A stretch of DNA of 64,000 nt from Magnolia sinica (Eukaryota > Streptophyta > Magnoliopsida > Magnoliales > Magnoliaceae), in NCBI RefSeq assembly GCF_029962835.1, contig NC_080577.1:29618501-29682500 (forward strand), in the 5' to 3' direction. The translations under genes were made by a program, and so were the position numbers. Shown here in pieces: positions 1 to 11,694 of the stretch. Within the stretch, counting starts at the first letter, position 1. Every line of letters begins with the position of its first letter. Under the pieces are notes generated by a model. That model searched no databases and was not told the DNA's origin. It saw nothing but the letters and a program-made list of their open reading frames with translations.

Positions 1-240
1 CCAAAAATAGTCAAGAGAGTTTTGTTTTAAAAAATAAATAAATATTTTTATATCCTTCGACCTATCGACCAATCGACTAGTCGATGACCCCTATTTTAGC
101 ATAGATTCAAGGCATTCAATTTTCAACAATTTCCATCATAATTCTAATTTTCATGCTGTAACACGCCATGTTTAATCATCCATATCTACTTCATCTTTAT
201 CATAGCTCCACAATAATCACTTCTTGTACATATTCTATTT
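1..240. other. AT-rich stretch, no gene seen
   Basis: No coding potential or recognisable repeat boundary. It lies just beyond the 3' end of the copia pol remnant at 240-2060, so it could be that element's 3' untranslated region or LTR, but no second LTR copy is present to test this. Confidence 0.4.
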
Positions 241-2060
241 TCACTCTATCTTTATCAGACCTAGAGAAGCCACATAGAACTTGAACTTCTCTATAGGAAC
301 GACATTGGTAAGCATATCCATCAGATTCACGCTTGTATGTATCTTCTTAAGAGTCATACTGTTTTTCTTTAGCACCTGTTGGATAAAATGATGACACACA
401 TCAATATGTTTAGTTCTAGAATAATAAACCAAGTTCTTGACTAAATTAATCACGCTATCGCTGTCACAATTAACCGGCATGACCTCGTGTCAAAGCCCCA
501 ACTGATTTATCATTTCCCTCAAACAAACTACTTTCTTGAATGCTTCCATCACTGGCATATACTCAGCCTTGGTTGTGGAAAGAGCCACCATAGACTTAAG
601 CTTCGATATTCAATTTATCGCTCCACCCACTAACACAAATAAGTAATGAAAGTCGACCTTCTATTATTCACACTACCTGCATAATCTTAATCCACATATC
701 TTACTCCCAGATTTTTAAATGTCAAGATGTAGTCCTGCATACCTCGAACATATCGAAGTAGCTATTTCCAATGCCTCCCAGTGTTGCTTGCACAGGTTAG
801 ACATGTATCTGCTAACAACACCCACCGCATGTGAAATATCTAGTTTTGTACAGACCATAACATACATCAAGCTATCAACTACACTCAAATAAGGCACATG
901 AGGCATAACCTGCTTTTCTTCATCCGTTTCAGGATACTACCTAGAAGAAAGCCGAAAATGAGCTGCGTGGGGAATGTTGATCGACTTTAATTATTCATCC
1001 CATACTTCACCAATACCTTCTCAAGGTATTAAGCCTAAGATAATCATAGACTGCTCATTTTCCTGTCTCTATGTATATCAAAGCTGAAAACCATCTTTAC
1101 AGTTTCCAGATCTTTCACCTCGAATGTCCTTGATAGCCGAGCCTTCAGTATGTCGATCTTAGACATGTTATAACTGGCGATAATCATGTCATCAACATAT
1201 AATACCAAGATAATTAACTTTGCATCACTCAATGTCTTTAAATAAACACAATGATCATACTCACTTATAGTAAATGTCTAACTCATCATAAAATAATCAA
1301 ATTTCTTATATCACTGCTTAGGCAACTGTTTTAGGACGTACAACGACCTCTTCGACCTACAAACTTTATTTTCTACCCCTTTGTATTTCGAATCCTTCTG
1401 GTTGCTTCATGTAAATATACTCTTCTAATTCTTCATATAAGAAAGCAGTCTTAACATGTATCTATTCCAGCTCGAAATTGTATTAAGCAACCAGCACAAA
1501 TATGAATATGATAAATACTTGTTTCACCACAGATGCAAAGATCTCACTAAAGTCGACACATTCTCTTTAAACATATTGATTTTTCCCTATACCTATCATG
1601 TTTCTTCCTGAAGATCGACTTACACTCAATCTCTTTATGCTCAATAGGAAGCTCCACTTTCTCCCACGCCTTATTCTTATATAAGGAGTTTATCTCGTCA
1701 TGCATCGTCGCTTTTCACTTTTTAGCATCTACATCATCAAGAGCCTCCTGAAAAGTAGACAGATCTCCATCATCCATAATGAAAAAAATGCAACATTCAA
1801 GTCATCCTTATATCTCGCTAGAAATCTATGATCCCTTGGTGGATTCCTTCTCACATGTGGTTGCTTCACCTGCTCTTATACTTATGTTACTGTCTTAGTA
1901 TTAGCCCGTGTCTCACCTTTGTCTATCTGAATATTCACAACCAACTTTTATGCTTCCTTGTGCTCTTCCTTACGGAATAAAGATCCCTTGTCGAATTTGA
2001 CGTCACTATTAAGGATCGAATATATGCATGTAGCTGAAGGAGGCCATGTAAGAGAGGTCG
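241..2060 (-). pseudogene. Ty1/copia pol remnant (RT to RNase H)
   Basis: Three broken reading frames on the minus strand follow the copia pol order. Around 1040-1790 there is reverse transcriptase text, with the catalytic YVDD box inside LYVDDMIIAS near 1165-1215. At 715-906 lies the conserved segment after RT (VPYLSVVDSLMYVM, then DISHAVGVVSRYMSN). At 241-480 is the RNase H end, with HSRTKHIDV-like text (here YYSRTKHIDVCHHFI). Frameshifts and stops separate all parts, and no gag, protease, integrase or LTR pair was found. This is a dead fragment of a reverse-transcribing element. It is unrelated in detail to the better preserved copia at 13.9-20.6 kb. The family call rests on motif order and is secure; the lineage within copia is not determined. 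Confidence 0.85.
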
Positions 2061-2238
2061 TAAATGAGCTATACTCCAATCTTATTTATTACCATTTTAA
2101 AAATGGAGATGGGTCACACTACTGGGAATAATTGGGATGGGCAACGAGACAACTACCTAAAGGAAAGTCAATATCTACCGTTTAGACTGAAAGCACACAT
2201 TATAATAGTCTTTCTCTCTCTCTCATAGAGATGGTTTT

Positions 2239-2264
2239 TAGAGTTAGAGTTAGAGTTAGAGTTA
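2239..2264. repeat. Short (AGAGTT)n microsatellite
   Basis: Four or so perfect hexamer units, just before the duplicated block begins. The unit differs from the plant telomere heptamer TTTAGGG. Confidence 0.7.
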
Positions 2265-2452
2265 AACTTAAATAAATAACTTATTTTTATAAGTTTTTTT
2301 TTAATGATTTTTTAACTTTTAAAATTAACTTATTTTCTTCATTTTCATCGGTGACAAGACAATTTAAAAAATTATTTAAACGAATATGCTCTATATAGCC
2401 ATGAACCCTTTCTAAGTTCATGAGATTGGAAAATCATCCATTCATGATCTAG

Positions 2453-2990
2453 TGGGCCCCACATGATGGACAATCTATATCAAATGTTCACCCCAAGTGA
2501 TAAATTACCCACATCCAAAATGAGCCCCGCGTGATGGGCAACCCACATTAGAGGTGGGCTCCACATGATGGACAATTAATAATGATAGGCCCCACATGAT
2601 GGATGATCCACATCAAGGTGGGCCCCACATGATGGACAATCTACATCAAACGTCAGTCTAATGATGAGTGGTCCATATCCAAGGCAAGTCTCGCATGATG
2701 GACAATTCACATCGAAAATGGGCTCCACATGATGGGCAGAGGATATTGAAGATGGACCCCACATGATGGACAATAACATTGATGGCAGGCCCCACATGAT
2801 AAATGATTAAAATCAAAGGTGTGCCTTACCTGATGAAGTGTGCACATTAAGGGTTGGCCCCTAATGATGAATGGCCCACAACTAAGGTGGGCCTTGCATG
2901 ATGGGCGGCCCATCTCAAATGTGGGGCCCACATAATGAATGATCCACATCAAAGGTTGGCCCCACATGATGGATGGTGGATGTGAGGAGG
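2453..2990. repeat. GGCCCCAC minisatellite, array 1
   Basis: About 16 degenerate direct units of 33-34 bp. Each reads roughly GTGGGCCCCACATGATGG, followed by a stretch like 'acaatccacatcaaag'. Units differ from each other, but many of the unit variants recur in the same order in the array at 5687-6288. The core GTGGGCCCCAC fits both published TCP transcription-factor consensus types (GGNCCCAC and GTGGNCCC). Whether this matters biologically is inference. Confidence 0.85.
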
Positions 2991-3555
2991 ACGAAAGAGA
3001 CTGACTGGATACTTATGATGTTAGAAACCAAATAAGTTTTTTTACTTTTTGGATGATAATTATATTTATCGAACATATTTAATTATCTGATGATCAAGTA
3101 GAAACCAAGATAAGCTACTTATGGCATAAGTAGCTTATCTAAAGTAACTTACAATCCAAACGCCCCTAAGTTGGCCTAAATATTAGAAACAAACGGAGGA
3201 TTTCAGGAAAAAAACAAAAAAAAAACAAAAAAATAAAAAAATAAAAGAAAGAATTAACCTTGTTCAATTCAGCCATCCATTGATTTCATTATCTATGGCC
3301 CACTTGATGATCGGACCAACCTGATTTTATGGCCACAACGTCTACATAGTGGACCCACATAATGTACTTGGATCTTGAACTCTAACGTATCAAATCAGCT
3401 CAAAAAGAAGAAATGAATAGCATTCAATCAATGATTATATTAGAAATACTTATTTGATTATCCAAAATCAATATAACATATCAAAAATTACAAGAGAATT
3501 TTTCACAAAATCCTCCAAGATTTAATAGCCCATGATGCATGAGGCCCATTTCCTT

Positions 3556-3705
3556 TTAAGTTGCATTGACTAAGCCCAACAAAACCATTCTAATAAAAAT
3601 CATTTGCCTATAAAGCTCATTTATCCTCCCCTCAAACACCTTAATCCCATCCTCTAATTCTCCACAACTCCTCTCCAATTCTCCCACTGTAGCCCTTAGA
3701 TCCCT
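3556..3705 (-). pseudogene. Truncated BYPASS1-like gene (C-terminal 49 codons)
   Basis: The last 49 codons, from RDLRATVGELERS to LLGLVNAT and a stop, match the end of the intact gene at 6882-7934 with a few substitutions (for example GVKVF to GIKVF and NAA to NAT). Upstream of 3705 the open frame runs into unrelated sequence, so most of the protein, including its membrane segment, is missing. It is a by-product of the block duplication and not a functional paralogue. An upstream in-frame ATG at 3780 would give a 74-residue chimera, but nothing suggests it is expressed. Confidence 0.85.
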
Positions 3706-3709
3706 TCGG

Positions 3710-5489
3710 GCAATTTTCACGTACTTGGATGAATTTTCACCTATGAAAGAATAACGGTTGAAAACCGTCTCAAATCTCAATTATCAACGGTTTTTACCTA
3801 TACTTGATCAATTTTCTTTGATAAATTTCCATATGTACTCAGTCAAATCCTCTGTACTTAATCAATTTCACCGAGACAATGATATTCAAAGAGAACTTGA
3901 TTAATTTCATTGCGAAAAAATACATTCATTCTTCATTCTTACCTCCTATGGTCATCGTTCCAGTGAAACATGAGCTCAAGAAAAAGAATAAGAGTGTGGT
4001 GAAATGAGGCACAATTTTAAAATAGAAAACCTTTTTGGACAAAACTCAAAAGATTTCAAGTTTATCAATGCGACTGGTTTGAAGCAATGAACAGAACCCT
4101 GAGATAGATTGCAAATGTAAAATGACAATAATTGGAGATTTTAGGAAGAAAATTGAAGAAAAGATGGGTCTTGGGTTCTTGGGTATAGCTGTATGAAAGG
4201 ATTTTTTTTTTTTTTTTTTTAAGTATTTTCGTCCTTTAAAAAAAAAAAAAGTTAATCCGTACAGCACTGGTTTAGAAATAGAAAGTAAAGTTTTGAAGGT
4301 TTAATTAACCTGGTTGGTCAAAAGTGATATTTACGGAGGAAAATTTCTCTTTGATTTATTACCATTTAAAAATTGTGGCATCAACCATATACATAGCATA
4401 GTTATAAGGAAATCCATACCATCTAGACTTTGTTTTGAATGGAGGATCTATAAGACTTCTATAATTAGGTTTGCCTATGTGATTAATGGCCAAGATTAAT
4501 CAAACCTAATGATCATCAGATATTTGGACAGGGCATATCAGTGGGCCTCATAAAAGTTGTAATCAATTCAGATACATAAAAGGGGGTGCATCTACTTGGA
4601 CTCCACTGTGTATCTGCAATACTTAAGAGACACATAGGCTCTAAAGTATTTCAACTAAACATGAACATGTATAAAGACACGAGCTCTTATAATGTAGAGA
4701 CTCTTCGAAGAGTCCCCTCACATATAAACGTGTGTAAAGAAATGGCTTCCATTTAAGTTGTTATCTAGATTAAGTGTGAAATATGATATTATCAAAATTA
4801 ATAGGGATTCTTGACTTAATGTATTGAATCGAATTTTCAAAAGTCCACTTTTATTTTGCTACATGTGATGTAGCTAGAAATCGAACAAGATAATCTAAAA
4901 TTTTAACTAAAAAAATATCTTGGGAACCATCTACTTATACAGTTCCAATTACTATTTTACTTTTAACCATCCATTTGATAGCCATCGATTGAATGACCAG
5001 GATGGCTATATCCACAATGTATGAAATAACTTGGATGGTTTAGATAGCTGAACATGAGTGCCTGTGTGAGGACATCATGGGAATCTAGCCCTACAAACTA
5101 TTCTCACTATTACGTTTGCTAACCCTACACGTATAGAGCCATGTCCATCCACACGCAACCTCACATGCCAGTGTTCTATTCGATGTGGCCCCACTCATTA
5201 GATCTTCTCGCTTATCATGGGTCAAATCTTCTATATGCCATGTCTTTTAAACTAAGCAACCTAGTCATTAAGGGACTACTTGGACACTATATATATATAT
5301 ATATAATAATAATTATTATTATTATTATTTTTTTCAGGCACTCACATGACAACGGAATTTCACCCCATATGGGTAATTGAACCTATGACCTGGTGTTGAA
5401 TCTCCTGTGAGTCTACCACCGAGGCATGAGTAAGGACCTAACTTATTAACGTACGTAAGTTAATAAGTTACTTTTCTTTAAAAATTTAG
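3710..5489. other. Intergenic, no gene seen
   Basis: AT-rich sequence between the two duplicated blocks. It contains a T20 run at 4201-4220 followed by an A-run, and a TA/TAA microsatellite near 5288-5332. Open frames here are short and lack family motifs. Confidence 0.6.
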
Positions 5490-5686
5490 TTTGGTTATTA
5501 AACCTAAATAAGTAATTTTTAAAAAATAACTTATTTTATTGCTTTTTAACTTCCAAAATTAAATTATTTCTTTCAACTTTACTGGTGACACAACAACTTA
5601 AGAAATTATTTAAGAGAATATGCTCTATGTGGCCATGAACTCTTTCTAAGTTCATAAGGTTGGAAAATCATCCACTCATGATCTAG

Positions 5687-6288
5687 TGGGCCCCACATGA
5701 TGGATGATATACATCAAATGTCCACCCCTAATAATGAATTACCCATATCCAAGGCGAGCCCTATGTGATGGGCAACCCATATTAGAGGTGGAGCCCACAT
5801 GATGGCAACCCATATCAAAAGTGGGCTCCACGTGATGGGCAATTAATAATGGTAGGCACCACATGATGGATGATCCACATCAAGGCAAGCCCAACATGAT
5901 AGACAATCCACATTAAAGGTCAACCAAATGATGAATGGCCATATCCAAGGTGGGTTCCGCATGATGGACGACCTACATTGGAGGTGGGCCCACATGATGG
6001 ACGGTCCACATCAAAGGTGGAATCCACATGAAGGGTAGTGGATATTAAAGATGGGCCCCACATGATGGACAATAACATTGATGGTGGGCCCCACATGATG
6101 GACAAATGAAATCAAAGGTGGGCCCTACCTATTGAATCTGTGTACATTAAAAGTCGGCCCCTAATGATGAATGGTCCACAACCAAGGTGAACCTTGCACG
6201 ATGGACAGCCTATATCAAAGGTGGGGCCCACACAATGAACGATCCACATCAAAGGTTGGCCCCACATGATGGATGGTGGATGTGAGGG
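5687..6288. repeat. GGCCCCAC minisatellite, array 2
   Basis: About 18 units of 33-34 bp, the same family as 2453-2990, with a few extra units in the middle. It ends about 600 bp past the stop codon of the intact BYPASS1-like gene. Confidence 0.85.
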
Positions 6289-6503
6289 GGAGCAAACAGA
6301 CTTTCAGGATACTTATGATATACGAAACCAAATATGTTTTTCTACTTTTTTATGATAATTATGTTTATGAAACATGCGTAATTACCTGTTGATCAAGTAG
6401 AAACCAAAATAACCTACTAATGCATAAGTAGCTTATTTAAAGTAACTTAAGTTCCAAACGCTCCCCAAGCTGCCTGAAGAATAGAAACAAACAGAGGATT
6501 TCA

Positions 6504-6505
<2 letters not shown>

Positions 6506-6586
<81 letters not shown>
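6506..6586. repeat. (TA)n microsatellite
   Basis: About 40 uninterrupted TA units in the 3' flank of the BYPASS1-like gene. Confidence 0.95.
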
Positions 6587-6587
<1 letters not shown>

Positions 6588-6881
6588 CTTGTTCAATTCA
6601 GCCATCCATTGATTTCATTAGCTATGGCCCCCCTGATGAGTGGACCAGCCTGATTTTATGGCCACAGCATCTGGATCCACATAATGTACGTCTTGGATCT
6701 TGAACTGTAATGTATCAAATCAGCTCAGAAAGAAGAAATGGATAGCATTATATCAATGGTTATATTAGAAATACTAATCTGATTATCTAAAATCTATACA
6801 ACAGATCAAAAATTACAAGAGAATTTTTCACAAAATCGTCCAACATTTAACAGCCCACAATGCATTGAGTCCCATTTCCTT

Positions 6882-7934
6882 TTAAGCTGCATTGACTAAG
6901 CCTAACAGAACCATTCTAATAGAAATCATTTGCCTATAAAGCTCATTTATCCTCCCCTCAAACACCTTAACACCATCCTCTAATTCTCCACAACTCCTCT
7001 CCAATTCTCCCACTGTAGCCCTTAGATCCCTCCGGTCCACCTCATCTCCGGGCCATCTCGAAATCAATCCCCTCAATTTCTGTGCAGCGACCGTCACTCG
7101 CCTCAGTTCATCCAACACCACGCCACCATTTCTCCGCCGCTTATCGATCTCTTCCTTAACTTGTTTATGCAATTCATGCAATGAGCCCGACCAAGATCCT
7201 GCCTGCCGACACTGACTCATCGGCAAACTACGTTTCGACTTGAACGAGAGCGCGATCGATAGCATTCCACACACAAGTAGGCCCAAGGCCTTAGACCCAC
7301 TTAGAACCTCATCAAACTCAGTTGCCCATGAGCCAGTTTTGTTGCATGATCTTCCCATGCACAATGCACCACCTTGGGCTAGCTTTTCACTTAACTTCCT
7401 TACGCTCGAGCCACACTTATCGTACTCTGCGCACCGCCTCTCCATCGCCTCACATGTGGCCAATGTGGCCCGCGCCCGTGCGATCGCAGCCTGGCTTGGA
7501 TCATGTCCCACTCGTAAGCAGTGGGCCACTGCCACCAACGACTCAATGTACTTCCTAACAGTCTCCATCTGGTCACGTAGACTATTGCATGCGTCGAGCA
7601 ATTCTACCACGTCTTCAAGGTATCCATCAATCGCCTTCCGGTCGCACCCTTGAGCTAGGCCGCCGCAATCATCAATGGACTTGATGGTCATCTTTTGGGT
7701 GGCCACTGCTACATCTAGTGCATGTATGAGCCATGTAGCACTTGTGTAGCATCCAACCGGCTGGCTCGAGCAATGTAGCCCGTCGAGCTCAGTTCTGAGC
7801 CACCGGTCGAATGCGGTCCGGACCGGCCATGGCACCACCGGAGAGGATGAAAGCCTGGCCGGAATCCGTAGGGAGAAGGTGCGTAGGAATGCTGAAGGCC
7901 TCATGTTTGTGCTGCCAAAGGAGGTACCATACAT
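6882..7934 (-). CDS. BYPASS1/ROH1-family protein (BPS1-like)
   Basis: An intronless frame of 350 codons, matching the usual length of about 350 for plant BYPASS1-type proteins. Members are plant-specific. Arabidopsis BPS1 limits production of a root-derived mobile growth-arrest signal, and the related ROH1 binds exocyst subunit Exo70. Visible parts: a basic N terminus opening MYGTSFGSTNMRPSAFL; a family-like central segment at residues ~100-140 (YLEDVVELLDACNSLRDQ); a hydrophobic stretch at ~214-231 (SKALGLLVCGMLSIALSF), as seen in the family; a charged, probably coiled-coil C terminus at ~253-340. The frame stays open upstream to an ATG at 8210, but those 92 extra residues are low-complexity and overlap a GGCCCGG-rich repeat. 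I therefore place the start at 7934, with 7904 (MRPSAF) as the alternative. No stops or frameshifts, so it is probably functional. The exact subfamily is not resolved. Confidence 0.85.
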   Translation of the reverse strand: MYGTSFGSTNMRPSAFLRTFSLRIPARLSSSPVVPWPVRTAFDRWLRTELDGLHCSSQPVGCYTSATWLIHALDVAVATQKMTIKSIDDCGGLAQGCDRKAIDGYLEDVVELLDACNSLRDQMETVRKYIESLVAVAHCLRVGHDPSQAAIARARATLATCEAMERRCAEYDKCGSSVRKLSEKLAQGGALCMGRSCNKTGSWATEFDEVLSGSKALGLLVCGMLSIALSFKSKRSLPMSQCRQAGSWSGSLHELHKQVKEEIDKRRRNGGVVLDELRRVTVAAQKLRGLISRWPGDEVDRRDLRATVGELERSCGELEDGVKVFEGRINELYRQMISIRMVLLGLVNAA

Positions 7935-7949
7935 CCCCTTATGTAGTAG

Positions 7950-8075
7950 TCCAGCTTGAGGTGTGAATGGCCCAGGTCGGGCCTGAAAATCAGAATTTTC
8001 AATATGGCCCGGCCTAAAACAGTTCAAAATCCGGGCCGAGACCTGGCAAGGCCCGGCCCGTTGACAGACCCAGGT
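7950..8075. repeat. GGCCCGG-rich dispersed repeat beside a start codon
   Basis: The stretch holds repeated GGGCCGGGCC-like words and reads, on the minus strand, from 'gggtctgtcaacgggcc' to 'gggccattcacacc'. It sits some 20-140 bp upstream of the BYPASS1-like start, where the 5' UTR or core promoter should be. Its family is not identified. Confidence 0.55.
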
Positions 8076-9825
8076 GTAATTAATTAGCCCATGTTGGGTT
8101 ATGATTAAAATAATGAGACTCTGAAGCCAATCTTGGCCGCATCCATGGCCCTCATTGGCAATGTGGGGCCCACCTTTGTCGTTATGTCCCCATGATAGTG
8201 TGGGGCCCACCCGTTTGTTTATATTCCCCCCCTCCGCTAATTATTGGCAAGGAGACCATGAGCTGTATTGGACACTGTGTCCCTCTACAAGGGCGCTACG
8301 TGGTCGATTTCGGTCGAGACGGTGGGGCCCACATTTGATACGGTTTGAGGGCATCAAGGAGCTGATTTCTTCGGAATGGATCATATATTGCGGCTTCCTG
8401 AGATGACGCGCGTGTGGAGCCCTGCCAATCTGAGCGGAATCACACGTACTGGTTTGGTGCTTGTGAAAGATCCAAGCTTTCCATTTGGTGTATCACATTT
8501 TTTGATCTTTTAAACTTTAAAAATAAGGCGTTTCACTAATCTGGTGTGCCACAATATACGAAACTGATTTATTCTTGTAAGCCATTCGTTTCGAATACCG
8601 TGACTCGAGATATGCACCGAACGGCCCAAGTTTTTTGGTTACAAGATAGAACATTATGGCTCACATGATGGAAAGATTGGATGCCATACACGTATGTGAT
8701 TGAGATGGGCGAGACTACACACGCGCGGAGCATAACAAACTGTCTGAGATCTTAAGGAGATATGATCCGGTACAAATCTTCCGTAAAACCTTACTTATTA
8801 CGATTTTCGATGAGGAGCCCGATTGGGCCCACATATCATCAATATAGACCGTTCAATAGGAGGAACCCACCGTAGATTGCTTAAAATCCAAAAAAACCCA
8901 TGATTAGATGACTACAGCCATACATTATGGGTTTAGAAAATGGATGGTAAGGTAACAAAGTCATCCCACCGTCAATCTTTCCAGAAACCTACTTGAATGG
9001 TAGAGATCATTCAATGAAGGTGATATCAGGGACATGTGTAATCCATGTGGGATCCGACCTATCCAACGGTCCACCTGATCATAACTTGGGCCCACTAGGA
9101 AACCCCTCATAGGCAGTAGGAATAGAAAGAGCAAATACTCGCAGGCATTTTTAGACGTTGGGTTTCAATAATGAGATTGAATTTGTATACTTGCGCCTAT
9201 TTTATTGTACGGTCTCGGAAATGGAAGCTGGTATTTAGTACGTCCGACATGGTGTCGACCCAGGATTTGCCACGTGGCATGCAGGGCATAGTCTACATGT
9301 CTCTGTGTCTGCCACGTGGGGGTCTAAAATGATATTCCATGTTCTAGAAATTGATTTTTATATTTAGAATTAAAAATGTTAATGGTCCATAAGCCATTAA
9401 AATCATTTTTTCACTAGAAAAATACTATATTTTGGCCCACATCATCACACACCGTTAGATTGGTATTATATGGGTTCCCTGCACCTTAGCTACCATGAGG
9501 GGACGGGTTCCTAACGGTGGATGGAATGAAATTGGGAGATCCGGACCGTCCATTAGGGAGTGTGCTGTCACCATGAGCTTGAACAATCTACACACACTGT
9601 ATGTGGGAAATTAATCCTTGTATCCATCGAGGTGGACATTAACTTACCATCCAACCAGTGACTAAGCCAATAAATGCACGGTTAAGAAAGACATGATTGC
9701 AACGGTCCACGTTCAGCAAAGTGTAGGATCGAGATTGGATGGCTGGGATCACCACGGTTTGATGGTGTGATCAAACGATGAGGAAGTTATATACACTGCA
9801 TGTTGGTGGATATGCACATTGAGGG
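8076..9825. other. Upstream intergenic region, no gene seen
   Basis: Scattered GTGGGGCCCAC words occur at 8160-8340, followed by ordinary intergenic sequence. It should contain distal promoter sequence of the minus-strand BYPASS1-like gene. No convincing ORF. Confidence 0.5.
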
Positions 9826-9834
9826 CTATTCTCA

Positions 9835-10335
9835 CGGGCGCGGATTAGGTGTTACCCTTACCGTAGGGCCCACCTTGATAATATCTTGTATATCCACTCC
9901 GTCCATCTGTTTTTTCATCCCATTTTAACATGCATTCTCAAAACTTAGTCTTATCCAAATCTCAGGTAGACCACACCATAAGAAACTGATGATTGAACGC
10001 TCACTCACCGTTAAAAACTTCCCAGGGCCAACTGTCAGAAGATCGATAATATTTATTTTCCATCCAATCCGTTGATAAGGTCAAATAGAAATGGATGAAG
10101 GGAAAATACAAATATTATCTTGATCCAAACCTTCTGTTGCCTACAAAAAGCTTTTAATGCCCATTCATCAATTTTCTAATGGTGTGGTCCACCAGAGATT
10201 TGGATCATATATATTTTTGGTATAACTTCATTAAATGATCTGAAAAAAAAGATAGGCGGCGTGGATATGAATAAAATTCATCAAGGTGGGCCCCACACGG
10301 TAAGGGTGTTACCCGGGTAACAGATAATCCGCTCC
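9835..10335. mobile_element. Mutator-like MITE
   Basis: About 500 bp with no coding capacity. The left end reads CGGGCGCGGATTAGGTGTTA. The right end, reverse-complemented, begins GGAGCGGATTA, and both arms continue into GTTACCC, CCCTTACCGT and GGGCCCACCTTGAT. The flanks carry near-identical 9-mers, ctattctca at 9826-9834 and ctattctac at 10336-10344, as expected for an aged Mutator-type target duplication. Family assignment rests on the 9 bp duplication and long inverted ends; no transposase is present. Confidence 0.7.
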
Positions 10336-10344
10336 CTATTCTAC

Positions 10345-11694
10345 CCTTCGATCTGGACATGGAATCCTCTACAACACAGGTAGCTACAACACCCGATCTC
10401 TCTGGGCACCCCCTCATCTTCACCGTACATCTAAAAAATTAATTAGATTCATGATTCAGGTGGGCCACACCATATGAAATAATGTAAAATCAGGCCTAAT
10501 AACACTAAAATCATGCGTCGCGGCCCACCTGAGGTTTAGATGTTGCAGGTGTTGGAGGGAATTCCAATCCTTGTATTCTGTGCCGACGGGTAAAAGTATA
10601 AGTCGTATATTTCAGTGTATTCCAATGTTCTTTGGGAGGTAAAACTCACTTGGAAGAAGAACAAGAAAAAAAAAAAAAAAATTTGTTAATGAGGGCTTAT
10701 GTCAAGATAATGAAATTTTGGCTTGTTTGGATGGGACGGCAAATCACAATCTTCTTTGGATTTTTTATCGGAGAGGATTTAAGTTGAGAGAATTAAGCAT
10801 TTGGTTAATGGAGAATGTCCATGCAAATGCAAACATACAGGTGCTTTCTCCCAATTGTTTTCATTTCATCTCAGGCTTGAAAGGAAACTTGTACCATTTG
10901 ATTAACATCAAATGAGTTAAAATATGGAAAAAAAAAAAAAAAAACAAAAACAAAAACAAAAACAAAAACAAAAACAAAATAAAACAAAACAAAATCATAT
11001 ACTCATACATTCAAGTAGTGAGTGTGATTGGATGCTGTGTCTGCAACTCAAATGTCATGTGTAAAGGCGCACGTGAATGAATGGCGTGGATATAACATAT
11101 ACATCAATGTGAGCCTATTACCATAATGGATTTCAACATCTACCAAAATTTTTGCAATATCTATTATTGGAATCAGATGATATGATACTTCAATCATTCT
11201 AGTTATTTCCAAACGTAGGATTGAATTTATATGGACCAAATGCAAATCCATGCTGCTTAATCCCATCTTTCAAAGTGGCTTGAATGAAAATTTCAAAAGT
11301 ACAAATGATTAGAACTTATAATTTGCATGTTGAAATTTTAAAAAATTTCATGAAAAACCATACTCAAAACCAAATAATATTTTTAATATTAGAAGTCATG
11401 GTTTTGGATCCTTACTCTTGCTCCAGTGGTCGATTTTCAGGAATTTCAACACCCGGTCAAGGGTTCAAGTATCCATAGATGGTGAAATCCAACTACTGTG
11501 GGGGTGTCTGAAAAATAGAAGTCATGGTTTTTAATTTTATAAAGATTTCATGTACAATTTTCTGACCTATTGTAGGTTTTTTTTTTTTTTTTTGGTTAGT
11601 TTGTTAATACACACCCACTGTCAGTATCTCCACTCAGTCTACCGGTTGAGCTATGGATCAGGGTGTTCTGACCTTGTGGCTAATTGTTCCTGGA
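10345..11694. other. Intergenic, simple repeats only
   Basis: Contains A-runs at 10664-10681 and 10927-10946, the latter leading into an (AAAAAC)n tract to about 10995. The short open frames show no family features. Confidence 0.55.

Larger units (their letters stand above)
2255..3709. repeat. Duplicated block, copy 1 (minisatellite + BYPASS1 3' end)
   Basis: This block aligns along its length with about 5490-7037. Both hold, in the same order, an AT-rich start, the text 'atatgctctat', the GGCCCCAC minisatellite, a run with 'taagtagctta', a simple repeat (A-rich here, TA-rich in copy 2), the 3' flank and the last codons of a BYPASS1-like gene. Homology stops at about 3709 (7037 in copy 2), inside the coding region, so only the gene's 3' end was copied. 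The two copies are in the same orientation about 3.3 kb apart. Confidence 0.85.
5490..7037. repeat. Duplicated block, copy 2 (contains BYPASS1 3' end)
   Basis: This is the partner of 2255-3709. Because it runs into the intact gene, it is the likely source copy. It differs from copy 1 by extra minisatellite units and by a long TA microsatellite (6506-6586) where copy 1 has an A-rich run. Confidence 0.85.

Noticed and set aside
2239..2264. Telomere-like (AGAGTT)n
   Set aside because: Hexamer unit, four copies only; the plant telomere unit is TTTAGGG, so this is not an interstitial telomere.
2453..2990. CRISPR-like appearance of regular 33-34 bp repeats
   Set aside because: There are no conserved repeats with unique spacers, and the whole unit repeats. 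This is a plant minisatellite.
7240..7653. 137-codon plus-strand frame
   Set aside because: It is antisense to the BYPASS1-like gene in GC-rich coding sequence and has no family features.
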